From Cervus elaphus (Eukaryota > Chordata > Mammalia > Artiodactyla > Cervidae): a DNA stretch of 64,000 nucleotides. A model generated the notes under the pieces. The model saw only the letters and a list, made by a program, of their open reading frames with translations. It was not told the DNA's origin and ran no database searches. A program made the translations under genes and the position numbers. This document shows positions 25,708-39,800 of this stretch, piece by piece. Position 1 is the stretch's first letter; the number at the start of each line of letters is the position of its first letter. The DNA lies in NCBI RefSeq assembly GCF_910594005.1, contig NW_025316727.1, forward strand, positions 124,001 to 188,000. The letters run 5' to 3'.

Positions 25708-28610
25708 CTCCTCTTTTTTTTCAGGCCTTTTCATTCTCCTCGAATTTTTCACACCTTTTCAGGTTCCTCATAGTTTTCACACCTTTTCATGCTCCTTGTA
25801 TTTTTCAGGCCTTTTCATGCTCCTCGTTTTTTTCACACCTTTTCAGGCTCCTCGTATTTTTCAGGCCTTTTCATGCTCCTCGTATTTTTCACACCTTTTC
25901 AGGCTCCTCGTATTTTTCAGGCCTTTTCATGCACCTCGTATATAGCAGGCCTTTTCAGGATCCTCGTATTTTTCACACCTTTTCATGCTCCTCGTATTTT
26001 TCAGGCCTTTTCAGGCTCCTCGTATTTTTCAGGCCTTTTCAGGCTCCTAGTATGTTTCACACCTTTTCAGGCTCCTCGTATTTTTCAGGCCTTTTCAGGC
26101 TCCTCATATTTTTCACACCTTTTCAGGCTCCTCGTATTTTTCAGGCCTTTTCAGGCTCCTCGTATTTTTCACACCTTTTCAGGCTCTTCGTATTTTTCAG
26201 GCATTTTCAGTCTCTTCGTATTTCTCAGGCCTTTTCAGGCAACTCGTATTTTTCAGGCCTTTTCAGGCTCCTCGTATTTTTCAGGCATTTTCATACTCCT
26301 CGTATTTTTCACACCTTTTTGGGCTCCTCGTATTTTTCAGACCTTTTCAGGCTCCTCATATTTTTCAGGCCTTTTCATGCTCCTCATGTTTTTCAGGCCT
26401 TTTCAGGCTCCTCGCAATTTTCACAGCTTTTCAGGCTCCTCGTCTTTTTCACACCTTTTCAGGCTCCTCATAGTTTTCACACCTTTTCAGGCTCCTCATA
26501 TTTTTCAGGCATTTTCATGCTCCTCATGTTTTTCAGGCCTTTTCATGCTCCTCATATTTTTCACAGCTTTTCAGGCTCCTCGTATTTTTACACCTTTTCA
26601 GGCTCCTCATATTTTTCAGGCCTTTTCAGGCTCCTCATATTTTTAACACCTTTTCAGGTTCCTCGTATTTTTACACCTTTTCAGGCTCCTCGTATTTTTC
26701 ACAACTTTTGAGGCTACTCGTATTTTTCATACCTTTTCATGCTTCTCGTGTTTTTCAGGCCTTTTCAAGCTTCTCGTATTTTTCAGGCCTTTTCCTGCTC
26801 CTCGTATTTTTCACATCTTTTCAAGCTCCTCATATTTTTCACACATTTTCATGCTCCTCGTATTTTTCACATCTTTTCAGCCTCTTCGTATTTTTCACAC
26901 CTTTTCAGGCTCCTTGTATTTTACACAACTTTTCAGGCTACTCGTATTTTTCATACCTTTTCATGCTCCTCGTATTTTTCAGGCCTTTTCATGCTCCTCA
27001 TATTTTTCAGGCCTTTTATGCTTCTTGTATTTTTCAGGCCTTTTCATGCTCCTCATATTTTTCAGGCCTTTTCAGGCTCCTCGTATTTTTCAGGCCTTTT
27101 CAGGCTCCTCGTATTTTTCAGGCCTTTTCAGGCTCCTCGTATTTTTCAGGCCTTTTCAGGCTCCTCATATTTTTCAGGTTTTTTCACGCTCCTGTATTTT
27201 TCACACATTCTCAGGCTCCTCGTATTTTTCATACCTTTTCATGATCCTCGTACTTTTCAGGCCTTTTTATGCTCCTCTTATTTTTCAGGCCTTTTCATGC
27301 TCCTCATATTTTTCAGGTGTTTTCATGCTCCTCGTATTTTCACACCTTTTCAGGCATCTCATATTTTTACACATTTTCAGGCTCCTCGTATTTTTCAGGC
27401 CTTCTCATGCTCCTCGTATTTTTCAGGCCTTTTCAGGCTCCTCGTATTTTTCACACCTTTCCAGCCTCCTCCTATTTTTCACAGCTTTTCAGCGTCCTCG
27501 TATTTTTCACAGCTTTTCAGGCTCCTCATATTTTTCACACGTTTTCAGGCTCCTCGTGTGTTTCACACCTTTTCATGCTCCTCATATTTTTCAGGCCTTT
27601 TCAGGCTTCTCGTATTTTTCATATCTTTTCATGCTCCTCGTATTTATCACACCTTTTCAGGCTCCTCATAATATTCAGGCCTTTTAATGCTGCTCATGTT
27701 TTTCAGGTCTTTTCAGGCTCCTCGTATTTTTCACACCTTTTCAGGCTCCTCGTAATTTTCATGCCTTTTCTGGCTCCTCGTATTTTTCACACCTTTTCAT
27801 GCTCTTCGTATTTTTCAAACATTTTCAGGCTCCTCATATTTTTCACCCCTTTACAGGCTCCTCATATTTTTCACACCTTTGAGGCTCCTGGTATTTTTCA
27901 CACCTTTTCAGGCTCATCGTATTTTTCAGGCATTTTCAGGCTCCTCGTATTTTTCAGGCATTTTCAGGCTTCTCGTATTTTTAAGGCCTTTTCAGGCTCC
28001 TCTTATTTTTCACACCATTTCAAGCTCCTCATATTTTTCAGGCCTTTTCATGCTCCTCGTATTTTTCAGGCCTTTTCATGCTCCTCGGATTTTTCAGGAC
28101 TTTTCATGCTCCTCATATTTTTCAGGTCTTTTCATGCTCTTCGTATTTTCACACCTTTTCAGGCTCCTCGTATTTTTACACATTTTCAGGCTCCTCGTAT
28201 ATTTCACACCTTTTCAGGCTCCTCGTATTTTTCACACCTTTTCAGGCTACTCGTACTTTTCACAGCTTTTCAGCGTCCTCGTATTTTTCACAGCTTTTCA
28301 GGCTCCTCATATTTTTCACACGTTTTCAGGCTCCTCGTATTTTTCAGACTCTTTCATGCTCCCCATATTTTTCACACCTTTTCAGGCTCCTCGTATTTTT
28401 CACACCTTTTCAGGCTCCTCCTATTTTTCACACCTTTTCAGGCTCCTCGTATTTTTCACACCTTTTCAAGCTCCTCGTATTTTTCACACCTTTTCAGGCT
28501 ACTCGTATTTTTCATACCTTTTCATGCTCCTCGTATTTTTCAGGCCTTTTCATGCTTCTCGTATTTTTCAGGCCTTTTCATCCTCCTCGTATTTTTCACA
28601 CCTTTTCAGG
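25708..28610 (+). repeat. Composite HOR, copy 2 (2903 bp)
   Basis: Same two-part make-up: GTATATAGCAGG at 25938, then CATAATATTCAGG at 27667. It carries a CACCTTTTTGGGCTCC unit near 26310 that is also in the next two copies (29219, 32731) but not in the first composite copy. At about 28430 it lacks the CCCTTTCATGC to GTATTTTAAACACC stretch seen at the matching place in the next copy, which explains most of the shift in offset from 3432 to 3516. Confidence 0.82.
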
Positions 28611-31600
28611 CTCCTCTTTTTTTTCAGGCCTTTTCATTCTCCTCGAATTTTTCACACCTTTTCAGGTTCCTCATAGTTTTCACACCTTTTCATGCTCCTT
28701 GTATTTTTCAGGCCTTTTCATGCTCCTCGTTTTTTTCACACCTTTTCAGGCTCCTCGTATTTTTCAGGCCTTTTCATGCTCCTCGTATTTTTCACACCTT
28801 TTCAGGCTCCTCGTATTTTTCAGGCCTTTTCATGCACCTCGTATATAGCAGGCCTTTTCAGGATCCTCGTATTTTTCACACCTTTTCATGCTCCTCGTAT
28901 TTTTCAGGCCTTTTCAGGCTCCTCGTATTTTTCAGGCCTTTTCAGGCTCCTAGTATGTTTCACACCTTTTCAGGCTCCTCGTATTTTTCAGGCCTTTTCA
29001 GGCTCCTCATATTTTTCACACCTTTTCAGGCTCCTCGTATTTTTCAGGCCTTTTCAGGCTCCTCGTATTTTTCACACCTTTTCAGGCTCTTCGTATTTTT
29101 CAGGCATTTTCAGTCTCTTCGTATTTCTCAGGCCTTTTCAGGCAACTCGTATTTTTCAGGCCTTTTCAGGCTCCTCGTATTTTTCAGGCATTTTCATACT
29201 CCTCGTATTTTTCACACCTTTTTGGGCTCCTCGTATTTTTCAGACCTTTTCAGGCTCCTCATATTTTTCAGGCCTTTTCATGCTCCTCATGTTTTTCAGG
29301 CCTTTTCAGGCTCCTCGCAATTTTCACAGCTTTTCAGGCTCCTCGTCTTTTTCACACCTTTTCAGGCTCCACATAGTTTTCACACCTTTTCAGGCTCCTC
29401 ATATTTTTCAGGCATTTTCATGCTCCTCATGTTTTTCAGGCCTTTTCAGGCTCCTCATATTTTTCACAGCTTTTCAGGCTCCTCGTATTTTTACACCTTT
29501 TCAGGCTCCTCATATTTTTCAGGCCTTTTCAGGCTCCTCATATTTTTAACACCTTTTCAGGTTCCTGGTATTTTTACACCTTTTCAGGCTCCTCGTATTT
29601 TTCACAACTTTTCAGGCTACTCGTATTTTTCATACCTTTTCATGCTTCTCGTGTTTTTCAGGCCTTTTCAAGCTTCTCGTATTTTTCAGGCCTTTTCCTG
29701 CTCCTCGTATTTTTCACATCTTTTCAAGCTCCTCATATTTTTCACACATTTTCATGCTCCTCGTATTTTTCACATCTTTTCAGCCTCTTCGTATTTTTCA
29801 CACCTTTTCAGGCTCCTTGTATTTTACACAACTTTTCAGGCTACTCGTATTTTTCATACCTTTTCATGCTCCTCGTATTTTTCAGGCCTTTTCATGCTCC
29901 TCATATTTTTCAGGCCTTTTATGCTTCTTGTATTTTTCAGGCCTTTTCATGCTCCTCATATTTTTCAGGCCTTTTCAGGCTCCTCGTATTTTTCACACTT
30001 TTCATGCTCCTTGGATTTTTCAGGACTTTTCATGCTCTTCATATTTTTCAGGCCTTTTCAGGCTCCTCGTATTTTTCAGGCCTTTTCAGGCTCCTCGTAT
30101 TTTTCAGGCCTTTTCAAGCTCCTCATATTTTTCAGGCTTTTTCACGCTCCTCGTATTTTTCACACATTCTCAGGCTCCTCGTATTTTTCATACCTTTTCA
30201 TGATCCTCGTATTTTTCAGGCCTTTTTATGCTCCTCTTATTTTTCAGGCCTTTTCATGCTCCTCATATTTTTCAGGTCTTTTCATGCTCCTCGTATTTTC
30301 ACACCTTTTCAGGCTTCTCGTATTTTTCAGACTCTTTCATACTCCCCATATTTTTCACACCTTTTCAGGCTCCTCATATTTTACACACCTTTCCAGGCTC
30401 CTCGTATTTTTCACACTTTTCATACTCCTCGTATTTTTCAGGCCTTTTCATGCTCCTCATATTTTTCAGGCCTTTTCAGGCTCCTCGTATTTTTCAGGCC
30501 TTTTCAGGCTCCTCGTATTTTTCAGGCCTTTTCAGGCTCCTCGTATTTTTCAGGCCTTTTCAGGCTCCTCATATTTTTCAGGTTTTTTCACGCACCTGTA
30601 TTTTTCACACATTCTCAGGCTCCTCGTATTTTTCATACCTTTTCATGATCCTCGTACTTTTCAGGCCTTTTTATGCTCCTCTTATTTTTCAGGCCTTTTC
30701 ATGCTCCTCATATTTTTCAGGTGTTTTCATGCTCCTCGTATTTTCACACCTTTTCAGGCATCTCATATTTTTACACATTTTCAGGCTCCTCGTATTTTTC
30801 AGGCCTTCTCATGCTCCTCGTATTTTTCAGGCCTTTTCAGGCTCCTCGTATTTTTCACACCTTTTCAGGCTCCTCGTATTTTTCACACCTTTCCAGCCTC
30901 CTCCTATTTTTCACAGCTTTTCAGCGTCCTCGTATTTTTCACAGCTTTTCAGGCTCCTCATATTTTTCACACGTTTTCAGGCTCCTCGTGTGTTTCACAC
31001 CTTTTCATGCTCCTCATATTTTTCAGGCCTTTTCAGGCTTCTCGTATTTTTCATATCTTTTCATGCTCCTCGTATTTATCACACCTTTTCAGGCTCCTCA
31101 TAATATTCAGGCCTTTTAATGCTGCTCATGTTTTTCAGGTCTTTTCAGGCTCCTCGTATTTTTCACACCTTTTCAGGCTCCTCGTAATTTTCATGCCTTT
31201 TCTGGCTCCTCGTATTTTTCACACCTTTTCATGCTCTTCGTATTTTTCAAACATTTTCAGGCTCCTCATATTTTTCACCCCTTTACAGGCTCCTCATATT
31301 TTTCACACCTTTGAGGCTCCTGGTATTTTTCACACCTTTTCAGGCTCATCGTATTTTTCAGGCATTTTCAGGCTCCTCGTATTTTTCAGGCATTTTCAGG
31401 CTTCTCGTATTTTTAAGGCCTTTTCAGGCTCCTCTTATTTTTCACACCATTTCAAGCTCCTCATATTTTTCAGGCCTTTTCATGCTCCTCGTATTTTTCA
31501 GGCCTTTTCATGCTCCTCGGATTTTTCAGGACTTTTCATGCTCCTCATATTTTTCAGGTCTTTTCATGCTCTTCGTATTTTCACACCTTTTCAGGCTCCT

Positions 31601-31945
31601 CGTATTTTTACACATTTTCAGGCTCCTCGTATATTTCACACCTTTTCAGGCTCCTCGTATTTTTCACACCTTTTCAGGCTACTCGTATTTTTCACAGCTT
31701 TTCAGCGTCCTCGTATTTTTCACAGCTTTTCAGGCTCCTCATATTTTTCACACGTTTTCAGGCTCCTCGTATTTTTCAGACTCTTTCATGCTCCCCATAT
31801 TTTTCACACCTTTTCAGGCTCCTCGTATTTTTCACACCTTTTCAGGCTCCTCCTATTTTTCACACCCTTTCATGCTCCTCGTATTTTTCAGGCCTTCTCA
31901 TGCTCCTCGGATTTTTCACACCTTTTCAGGCTTCTCGTATTTTAA
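27269..31945 (+). other. Longest open reading frame (1558 codons); judged non-coding
   Basis: An ATG-started frame runs 4677 bp across parts of two composite HORs. Its product would be the satellite peptide of period 28 residues (FFTPFQAPRIFHTFSG followed by SSYFSHLFRLLV, with variants). The openness is explained without selection: the consensus has no stop in any + frame, and all three frames read the same peptide. The frame crosses HOR junctions freely, starts at a random ATG in a CATGCTCC unit, and overlaps other long frames in the other two phases. No domain, signal or splice structure supports a protein. Frames of similar kind run at 3027-7658 (1543 codons), 1268-4939 (1223) and 20431-23952 (1173). 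Confidence 0.85.
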
Positions 31946-32126
31946 ACACCTTTTCAGGCTCCTCGTATTTTTCACACCTTTTCAAGCTCCTCGTATTTTT
32001 CACACCTTTTCAGGCTACTCGTATTTTTCATACCTTTTCATGCTCCTCGTATTTTTCAGGCCTTTTCATGCTTCTCGTATTTTTCAGGCCTTTTCATCCT
32101 CCTCGTATTTTTCACACCTTTTCAGG
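28611..32126 (+). repeat. Composite HOR, copy 3 (3516 bp)
   Basis: GTATATAGCAGG at 28841 and CATAATATTCAGG at 31099, which is 3432 bp after the same unit in the previous copy. It is longer than copy 2 because a 1.4-kb stretch near 30.0-30.6 kb is present in fuller form, including the CAGACTCTTTCATACTCCCC unit near 30330. Confidence 0.82.
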
Positions 32127-35100
32127 CTCCTCTTTTTTTTCAGGCCTTTTCATTCTCCTCGAATTTTTCACACCTTTTCAGGTTCCTCATAGTTTTCACA
32201 CCTTTTCATGCTCCTTGTATTTTTCAGGCCTTTTCATGCTCCTCGTTTTTTTCACACCTTTTCAGGCTCCTCGTATTTTTCAGGCCTTTTCATGCTCCTC
32301 GTATTTTTCACACCTTTTCAAGCTCCTCGTATTTTTCAGGCCTTTTCATGCACCTCGTATATAGCAGGCCTTTTCAGGATCCTCGTATTTTTCACACCTT
32401 TTCATGCTCCTCGTATTTTTCAGGCCTTTTCAGGCTCCTCGTATTTTTCAGGCCTTTTCAGGCTCCTAGTATTTTTCACACCTTTTCAGGCTCCTCGTAT
32501 TTTTCAGGCCTTTTCAGGCTCCTCATATTTTTCACACCTTTTCAGGCTCCTCGTATTTTTCAGGCCTTTTCAGGCTCCTCGTATTTTTCACACCTTTTCA
32601 GGCTCTTCGTATTTTTCAGGCATTTTCAGTCTCCTCGTATTTCTCAGGCCTTTTCAGCAACTCGTATTTTTCAGGCCTTTTCAGGCTCCTCGTATTTTTC
32701 AGTCATTTTCATACTCCTCGTATTTTTCACACCTTTTTGGGCTCCTCGTATTTTTCAGACCTTTTCAGGCTCCTCATATTTTTCAGGCCTTTTCATGCTC
32801 CTCATGTTTTTCAGGCCTTTTCAGGCTCCTCGCAATTTTCACAGCTTTTCAGGCTCCTCGTCTTTTTCACACCTTTTCAGGCTCCTCATAGTTTTCACAC
32901 CTTTTCAGGCTCCTCATATTTTTCAGGCATTTTCATGCTCCTCATGTTTTTCAGGCCTTTTCAGGCTCCTCATATTTTTCACAGCTTTTCAGGCTCCTCG
33001 TATTTTTACACCTTTTCAGGCTCCTCATATTTTTCAGGACTTTTCAGGCTCCTCATATTTTTAACACCTTTTCAGGTTCCTGGTATTTTTACACCTTTTC
33101 AGGCTCCTCGTATTTTTCACAACTTTTCAGGCTACTCGTATTTTTCATACCTTTTCATGCTTCTCGTGTTTTTCAGGCCTTTTCAAGCTTCTCCAATTTT
33201 TCAGGCCTTTTCCTGCTCCTCGTATTTTTCACATCTTTTCAAGCTCCTCATATTTTTCACACATTTTCATGCTCCTCGTATTTTTCACATCTTTTCAGCC
33301 TCTTCGTATTTTTCACACCTTTTCAGGCTCCTTGTATTTTACACAACTTTTCAGGCTACTCGTATTTTTCATACCTTTTCATGCTCCTCGTATTTTTCAG
33401 GCCTTTTCATGCTCCTCATATTTTTCAGGCCTTTTATGCTTCTTGTATTTTTCAGGCCTTTTCATGCTCCTCATATTTTTCAGGCCTTTTCAGGCTCCTC
33501 GTATTTTTCACACTTTTCATGCTCCTTGGATTTTTCAGGACTTTTCATGCTCCTCATATTTTTCAGGCCTTTTCAGGCTCCTCGTATTTTTCAGGCCTTT
33601 TCAAGCTCCTCATATTTTTCAGGCTTTTTCACGCTCCTCGTATTTTTCACACATTCTCAGGCTCCTCGTATTTTTCATACCTTTTCATGATCCTCGTATT
33701 TTTCAGGCCTTTTTATGCTCCTCTTATTTTTCAGGCCTTTTCATGCTCCTCATATTTTTCAGGTCTTTTCATGCTCCTCGTATTTTCACACCTTTTGAGG
33801 CTTCTCGTATTTTTCAGACTCTTTCATACTCCCCATATTTTTCACACGTTTTCAGGCTCCTCATATTTTACACACCTTTCCAGGCTCCTCGTATTTTTCA
33901 CAGCTTTTCAGCGTCCTCGTATTTTTCACAGCTTTTCAGGCTCCTCATATTTTTCACACGTTTTCAGGCTCCTCGTGTGTTTCACACCTTTTCATGCTCC
34001 TCATATTTTTCAGGCCTTTTCAGGCTTCTCGTATTTTTCATATCTTTACATGCTCCTCTTATTTATCACACCTTTTCAGGCTCCTCATAATATTCAGGCC
34101 TTTTAATGCTCCTCATGTTTTTCAGGTCTTTTCAGGCTCCTCGTATTTTTCACACCTTTTCAGGCTCCTCGTAATTTTCATGCCTTTTCAGGCTCCTCGT
34201 ATTTTTCACAACTTTTCATGCTCTTCGTATTTTTCAAACATTTTCAGGCTCCTCATATTTTTCACCCCTTTACAGCTCCTCATATTTTTCACACCTTTTC
34301 AGGCTCCTGGTATTTTTCACACCTTTTCAGGCTCATCGTATTTTTCAGGCATTTTCAGGCTCCTCGTATTTTTCAGGCATTTTCAGGCTTCTCGTATTTT
34401 TAAGGCCTTTTCAGGCTCCTCTTATTTTTCACACCTTTTCAAGCTCCTCATATTTTTCAGGCCTTTTCATGCTCCTCGGATTTTTCAGGACATTTCATGC
34501 TCCTCATATTTTTCAGGTCTTTTCATGCTCTTCGTATTTTCACACCTTTTCAGACTCCTCGTATTTTTACACATTTTCAGGCTCCTCGTATTTTTCACAC
34601 CTTTTCAGGCTCCTCGTATTTTTCACACCTTTTCGGCTCCTCGTATTTTTCAGACTCTTTCATACTCCCCATAATTTTCACACCTTTTCAGGCTCCTCGT
34701 ATTTTTCACAGCTTTTCAGCGTCCTCGTATTTTTCACAGCTTTTCAGGCTCCTCATATTTTTCACACGTTTTCAGGCTCCTCGTATTTTTCAGACTCTTT
34801 CATACTCCCCATATTTTTCACACCTTTTCAGGCTCCTCGTATTTTTCACACCTTTTCAGGCTCCTCCTATTTTTCACACCCTTTCATGCTCCTCGTATTT
34901 TTCAGGCCTTTTCAGGCTCCTCGTATTTTTCACACCTTTTCATGCTCCTCGTATTTTTCAGGCCTTTTCAGGCTCCTCGTATTTTTCACACCTTTTCAGG
35001 CTCCTCGTATATTTCAGGCCTTTTCTGGGTCCTCGTATATTTCAGAACTTTTCATGCTCCTCGTATTTTTCACACCTGTTCATGCTCCTCGTATTTTTCA

Positions 35101-36819
35101 CACCTTTTCAGGCTCCTCGTATTTTAAACACCTTTTCAGGCTCCTCGTATTTTTCACACCTTTTCAGGCTCCTTGTATTTTTCACACCTTTTCAGGCTCC
35201 TCGTATTTTTCACACCTTTCCAGGCTCCTCGTATTTTTCACAGCTTTTCAGCATCCTCGTATTTTTCACAGCTTTTCAGGCTCCTCATATTTTTCACACG
35301 TTTTCAGGCTCCTCGTATATTTCAGGCCTTTTCTGGGTCCTCGTATTTTTCAGAACTTTTCATGCTCCTCGTATTTTTCACACCTTTTCAGGCTCCTTGT
35401 ATTTTTCACACCTTTTCAGGCTCCTCGTAATTTTCATGCCTTTTCTGGCTCCTCGTATTTTTCACACCTTTTCATGCTCTTCGTATTTTTCAAACATTTT
35501 CAGGCTCCTCATATTTTTCACCCCTTTACAGGCTCCTCATATTTTTCAAACCTTTTGAGGCTCCTGGTATTTTTCACACCTTTTCAGGCTCATCGTATTT
35601 TTCAGGCATTTTCAGGCTCCTCGTATTTTTCAGGCATTTTCAGGCTTCTCGTATTTTTAAGGCCTTTTCAGGCTCCTCTTATTTTTCACACCTTTTGAAG
35701 CTCCTCATATTTTTCAGGCCTTTTCATACTCCTCGTATTTTTCAGGCCTTTTCTGGGTCCTCGTATTTTTCAGAACTTTTCATGCTCCTCGAATTTTTCA
35801 CACCTTTTCAGGCTCCTCGTATTTTTCAGACCTTTTTATGCTCCTCTTGTTTTTCAGGCCTTTTCATGCTCCTCGTATTTTTCAGGCCTTCTCATGCTCC
35901 TCGGATTTTTCAACCTTTTCAGGCTCCTCGTATTTTAAACACCTTTTCAGGCTCCTCGTATTTTTCACACCTTTTCAGGCTCCTTGTATTTTTCACACCT
36001 TTTCAGGCTCCTCGTATTTTTCAGACTCTTTCATACTCCCCATATTTTTCACACCATTTCAGGCTTCTCATATTTTTCACAGCTTTTCAGCGTCCTCGTA
36101 TTTTTCACAGCTTTTCAGGCTCCTCATATTTTTCACAGGTTTTCAGGCTCCTCGTATTTTTCAGACTCTTTCATACTCCCCATATTTTTCACACCTTTTC
36201 AGGCTCCTCATATTTTTCACACCTTTTCAGTCTCCTCCTATTTTTCACACCCTTTCATGCTCCTCGTATTTTTCAGGCCTTTTCAGGCTCCTCGTATTTT
36301 TCACACCTTTTCAAGCTCCTCGTATTTTTCAGGCCTTTTCAGGCTCCTCGTATTTTTCACACCTTTTCAGGCTCCTCGTATATTTCAGGCCTTTTCTGGG
36401 TCCTCGTATTTTTCAGAACTTTTCATGCTCCTCGTATTTTTCACACCTGTTCATGCTCCTCGTATTTTTCACACCTTTTCAGGCTCCTCGTATTTTTCAG
36501 ACCTTTTTATGCTCCTCTTGTTTTTCAGGCCTTTTCACGCTCCTCGTATTTTTCAGGCCTTCTCATGCTCCTCGGATTTTTCACACCTTTTCAGGCTCCT
36601 CGTATTTTAAACACCTTCTCATGCTCCTCGGATTTTTCACACCTTTTCAGGCTCCTCATATTTTAAACACCTTTTCAGGCTCCTCGTATATTTCACACCT
36701 TTTCAGGCTACTCGTATTTTTCATACCTTTTCATGCTCCTCGTATTTTTCAGGCCTTTTCATGCTTCTCGTATTTTTCAGGCCTTTTCATCCTCCTCGTA
36801 TTTTTCACACCTTTTCAGG
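32127..36819 (+). repeat. Composite HOR, copy 4, grading into the super-HOR type (4693 bp)
   Basis: GTATATAGCAGG at 32357 and CATAATATTCAGG at 34086 are the last occurrences of both markers in the window. After about 34.5 kb the variants become those of the super-HOR to the right: GTATATTTCAGG with TTTTCTGGGTCC, the CACCTGTTCATGC unit, and TTTTCAGCATCC (first seen near 35250, replacing TTTTCAGCGTCC). Positions 35984-36610 match the Y block at 40482-41108 at offset 4498. One-base losses break the unit at 32657 (TTTTCAGCAACTCG) and about 34634 (CTTTTCGGCTCC). Confidence 0.78.
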
Positions 36820-39800
36820 CTCCTCTTTTCTTTCAGGCCTTTCATTCTCCTCGAATTTTTCACACCTTTTCAGGTTCCTCATAGTTTTCACACCTTTTCA
36901 TGCTCCTTGTATTTTTCAGGCCTTTTCATGCTCCTCGTTTTTTTCACACCTTTTCAGGTTCCTCGTATTTTTCAGGCCTTTTCATGCTCCTCGTCTTTTT
37001 CACACCTTTTCAGGCTCCTCATAGTTTTCACACCTTTTCAGGCTCCTCATATTTTTCAGGCCTTTTCAGGCTCCTCATATTTTTCACAGCTTTTCAGGCT
37101 CCTCGTATTTTCACACCTTTTCAGGCTCCTCATATTTTTCAGGCCTCTTCAGGCTCCTCATATTTTTCACACCTTTTCAGGTTCCTCGTATTTTTACACC
37201 TATTCAGGCTCCTCGTATTTTTCACAACTTTTCAGGCTACTCGTATTTTTCATACCTTTTCATGCTTCTCGTGTTTTTCAGGCCTTTTCAAGCTTCTCGT
37301 ATTTTTCAGGCCTTCTCCTGCTCCTCGTATTTTTCACATCTTTTCAAGCTCCTCATATTTTTCACACGTTTTCATGCTCCTCGTATTTTCACACCTTTTC
37401 AGTCTCCTCGTACTTTTCACACCTTTTCAAGCTCCTCGTATTTTTCACATCTTTTCAGCCTCTTCGTATTTTTCACACCATTTCAGGCTCCTTGTATTTT
37501 ACACAACTTTTCGGGCTACTCGTATTTTTCATACCTTTTCATGCTCCTCATATTTTTCAGGCCTTTTCATGCTCCTCATATTTTTCAGGCCTTTTCAGGC
37601 TCCTCGTATTTTTCAGGCCTTTTCAGGCTCCTCGTATTTTTCACAACTTTTCAGGCTACTCGTATTTTTGATAACTTTTCATGCTCCTCATATTTTTCAG
37701 GCCTTTTATGCTTCTTGTATTTTTCAGGCCTTTTCGTGCTCCTCATATTTTTCAGGCCTTTTCAGGCTCCTCGTATTTTTCACACTTTTCATGCTCCTCG
37801 TATTTTTCAGGCATTTTCAGGCTCCTCGTATTTTTCACACCTTTTCAGGCTCCTCGTATTTTTCAGGCCTTTTCAGGCTCCTCGTATTTTTCACACCTTT
37901 TCATGCTCCTCGTATTTTTCAGGCCTTTTCATGCTCCTCGTATTTTTCACATCTTTTCAGGCTCCTCGTATATTTCAGGCCTTTTCTGTGTCCTCATATA
38001 TATCAGAACTTTTCATGCTCCTCGTATTTTTCACACCTGTTCATGCTCCTCGTATTTTTCACATCTTTTCAGGCTCCTCGTATTTTTCAGACCTTTTTAT
38101 GCTCCTCTTGTTTTTCAGGCCTTTTCATGCTCCTCGTATTTTTCAAGCCTTCTCATGCTCCTCGGATTTTTCACACCTTTTCAGGCTCCTCGTATTTTAA
38201 ACAGCTTTTCAGGCTCCTCGTATTTTTCACACCTTTTCAGGCTCCTCGTATTTTTCACACCTTTTCAGGCTCCTCGTATTTTTCATACCTTTTCATGCTC
38301 CTCGTATTTTTCAGGCCTTTTCATGCTTCTCGTATTTTTCAGGCCTTTTCATCCTCCTCATATTTTTCACACCTTTTCAGATTCCTCGTATTTTTACACC
38401 TTTTCAGGCTCCTCGTATTTTTCACAACTTTTCAGGCTACTCGTATTTTTCATACCTTTTCATGCTTCTCGTGTTTTTCAGGCCTTTTCAAGCTTCTCGT
38501 ATTTTTCAGGCCTTTTCCTGCTCCTCGTATTTTTCACATCTTTTCAAGCTCCTCATATTTTTCACACATTTTCATGCTCCTCGTATTTTTCACATCTTTT
38601 CAGCCTCTTCGTATTTTTCACACCTTTTCAGGCTCCTTGTATTTTACACAACTTTTCAGGCTACTTGTATTTTTCATACCTTTTCATGTTCCTCGTATTT
38701 TTCAGGCCTTTTCAGGCTCCTCGTATTTTTCAGGCCTTTTCAAGCTCCTCATATTTTTCAGGCTTTTTCACGCTCCTCGTATTTTTCACACATTCTCAGG
38801 CTCCTCGTATTTTTCATACCTTTTCATGATCCTCGTATTTTTCAGGCCTTTTTATGCTCCTCTTATTTTTCAGGCCTTTTCATGCTCCTCATATTTTTCA
38901 GGTCTTTTCATGCTCCTCGTATTTTCACACCTTTTCAGGCTTCTCGTATTTTTACACATTTTCAGGCTCCTCGTATTTTTCAGGTCTTCTCATGCTCCTC
39001 GTATTTTTCAGGCCTTTTCAGGCTCCTCGTATTTTTCACACCTTTTCAGGCTCCTCGTATTTTTCACACCTTTCCAGGCTCCTCGTATTTTTCACAGCTT
39101 TTCAGCATCCTCGTATTTTTCACAGCTTTTCAGGCTCCTCATATTTTTCACACGTTTTCAGGCTCCTCGTATATTTCAGGCCTTTTCTGGGTCCTCGTAT
39201 TTTTCAGAACTTTTCATGCTCCTCGTATTTTTCACACCTTTTCAGGCTCCTCGTATTTTTCACACCTTTTCAGGCTCCTCGTAATTTTCATGCCTTTTCT
39301 GGCTCCTCGTATTTTTCACACCTTTTGATGCTCTTCGTATTTTTCAAACATTTTCAGGCTCCTCATATTTTTCACCCCTTTACAGGCTCCTCATATTTTT
39401 CAAACCTTTTGAGGCTCCTGGTATTTTTCACACCTTTTCAGGCTCCTCGTATTTTTCAGGCATTTTCAGGCTTCTCGTATTTTTAAGGCCTTTTCAGGCT
39501 CCTCTTATTTTTCACACCTTTTCAAGCTCCTCATATTTTTCAGGCCTTTTCATACTCCTCGTATTTTTCAGGCCTTTGCTGGGTCCTCGTATTTTTCAGA
39601 ACTTTCCATGCTCCTCGAATTTTTCACACCTTTTCAGGCTCCTCGTATTTTTCAGACCTTTTTATACTCCTCTTGTTTTTCAGGCCTTTTCATGCTCCTC
39701 GTATTTTTCAGGCCTTCTCATGCTCCTCGGATTTTTCAACCTTTTCAGGCTCCTCGTATTTTAAACACCTTTTCAGGCTCCTCGTATTTTTCACACCTTT

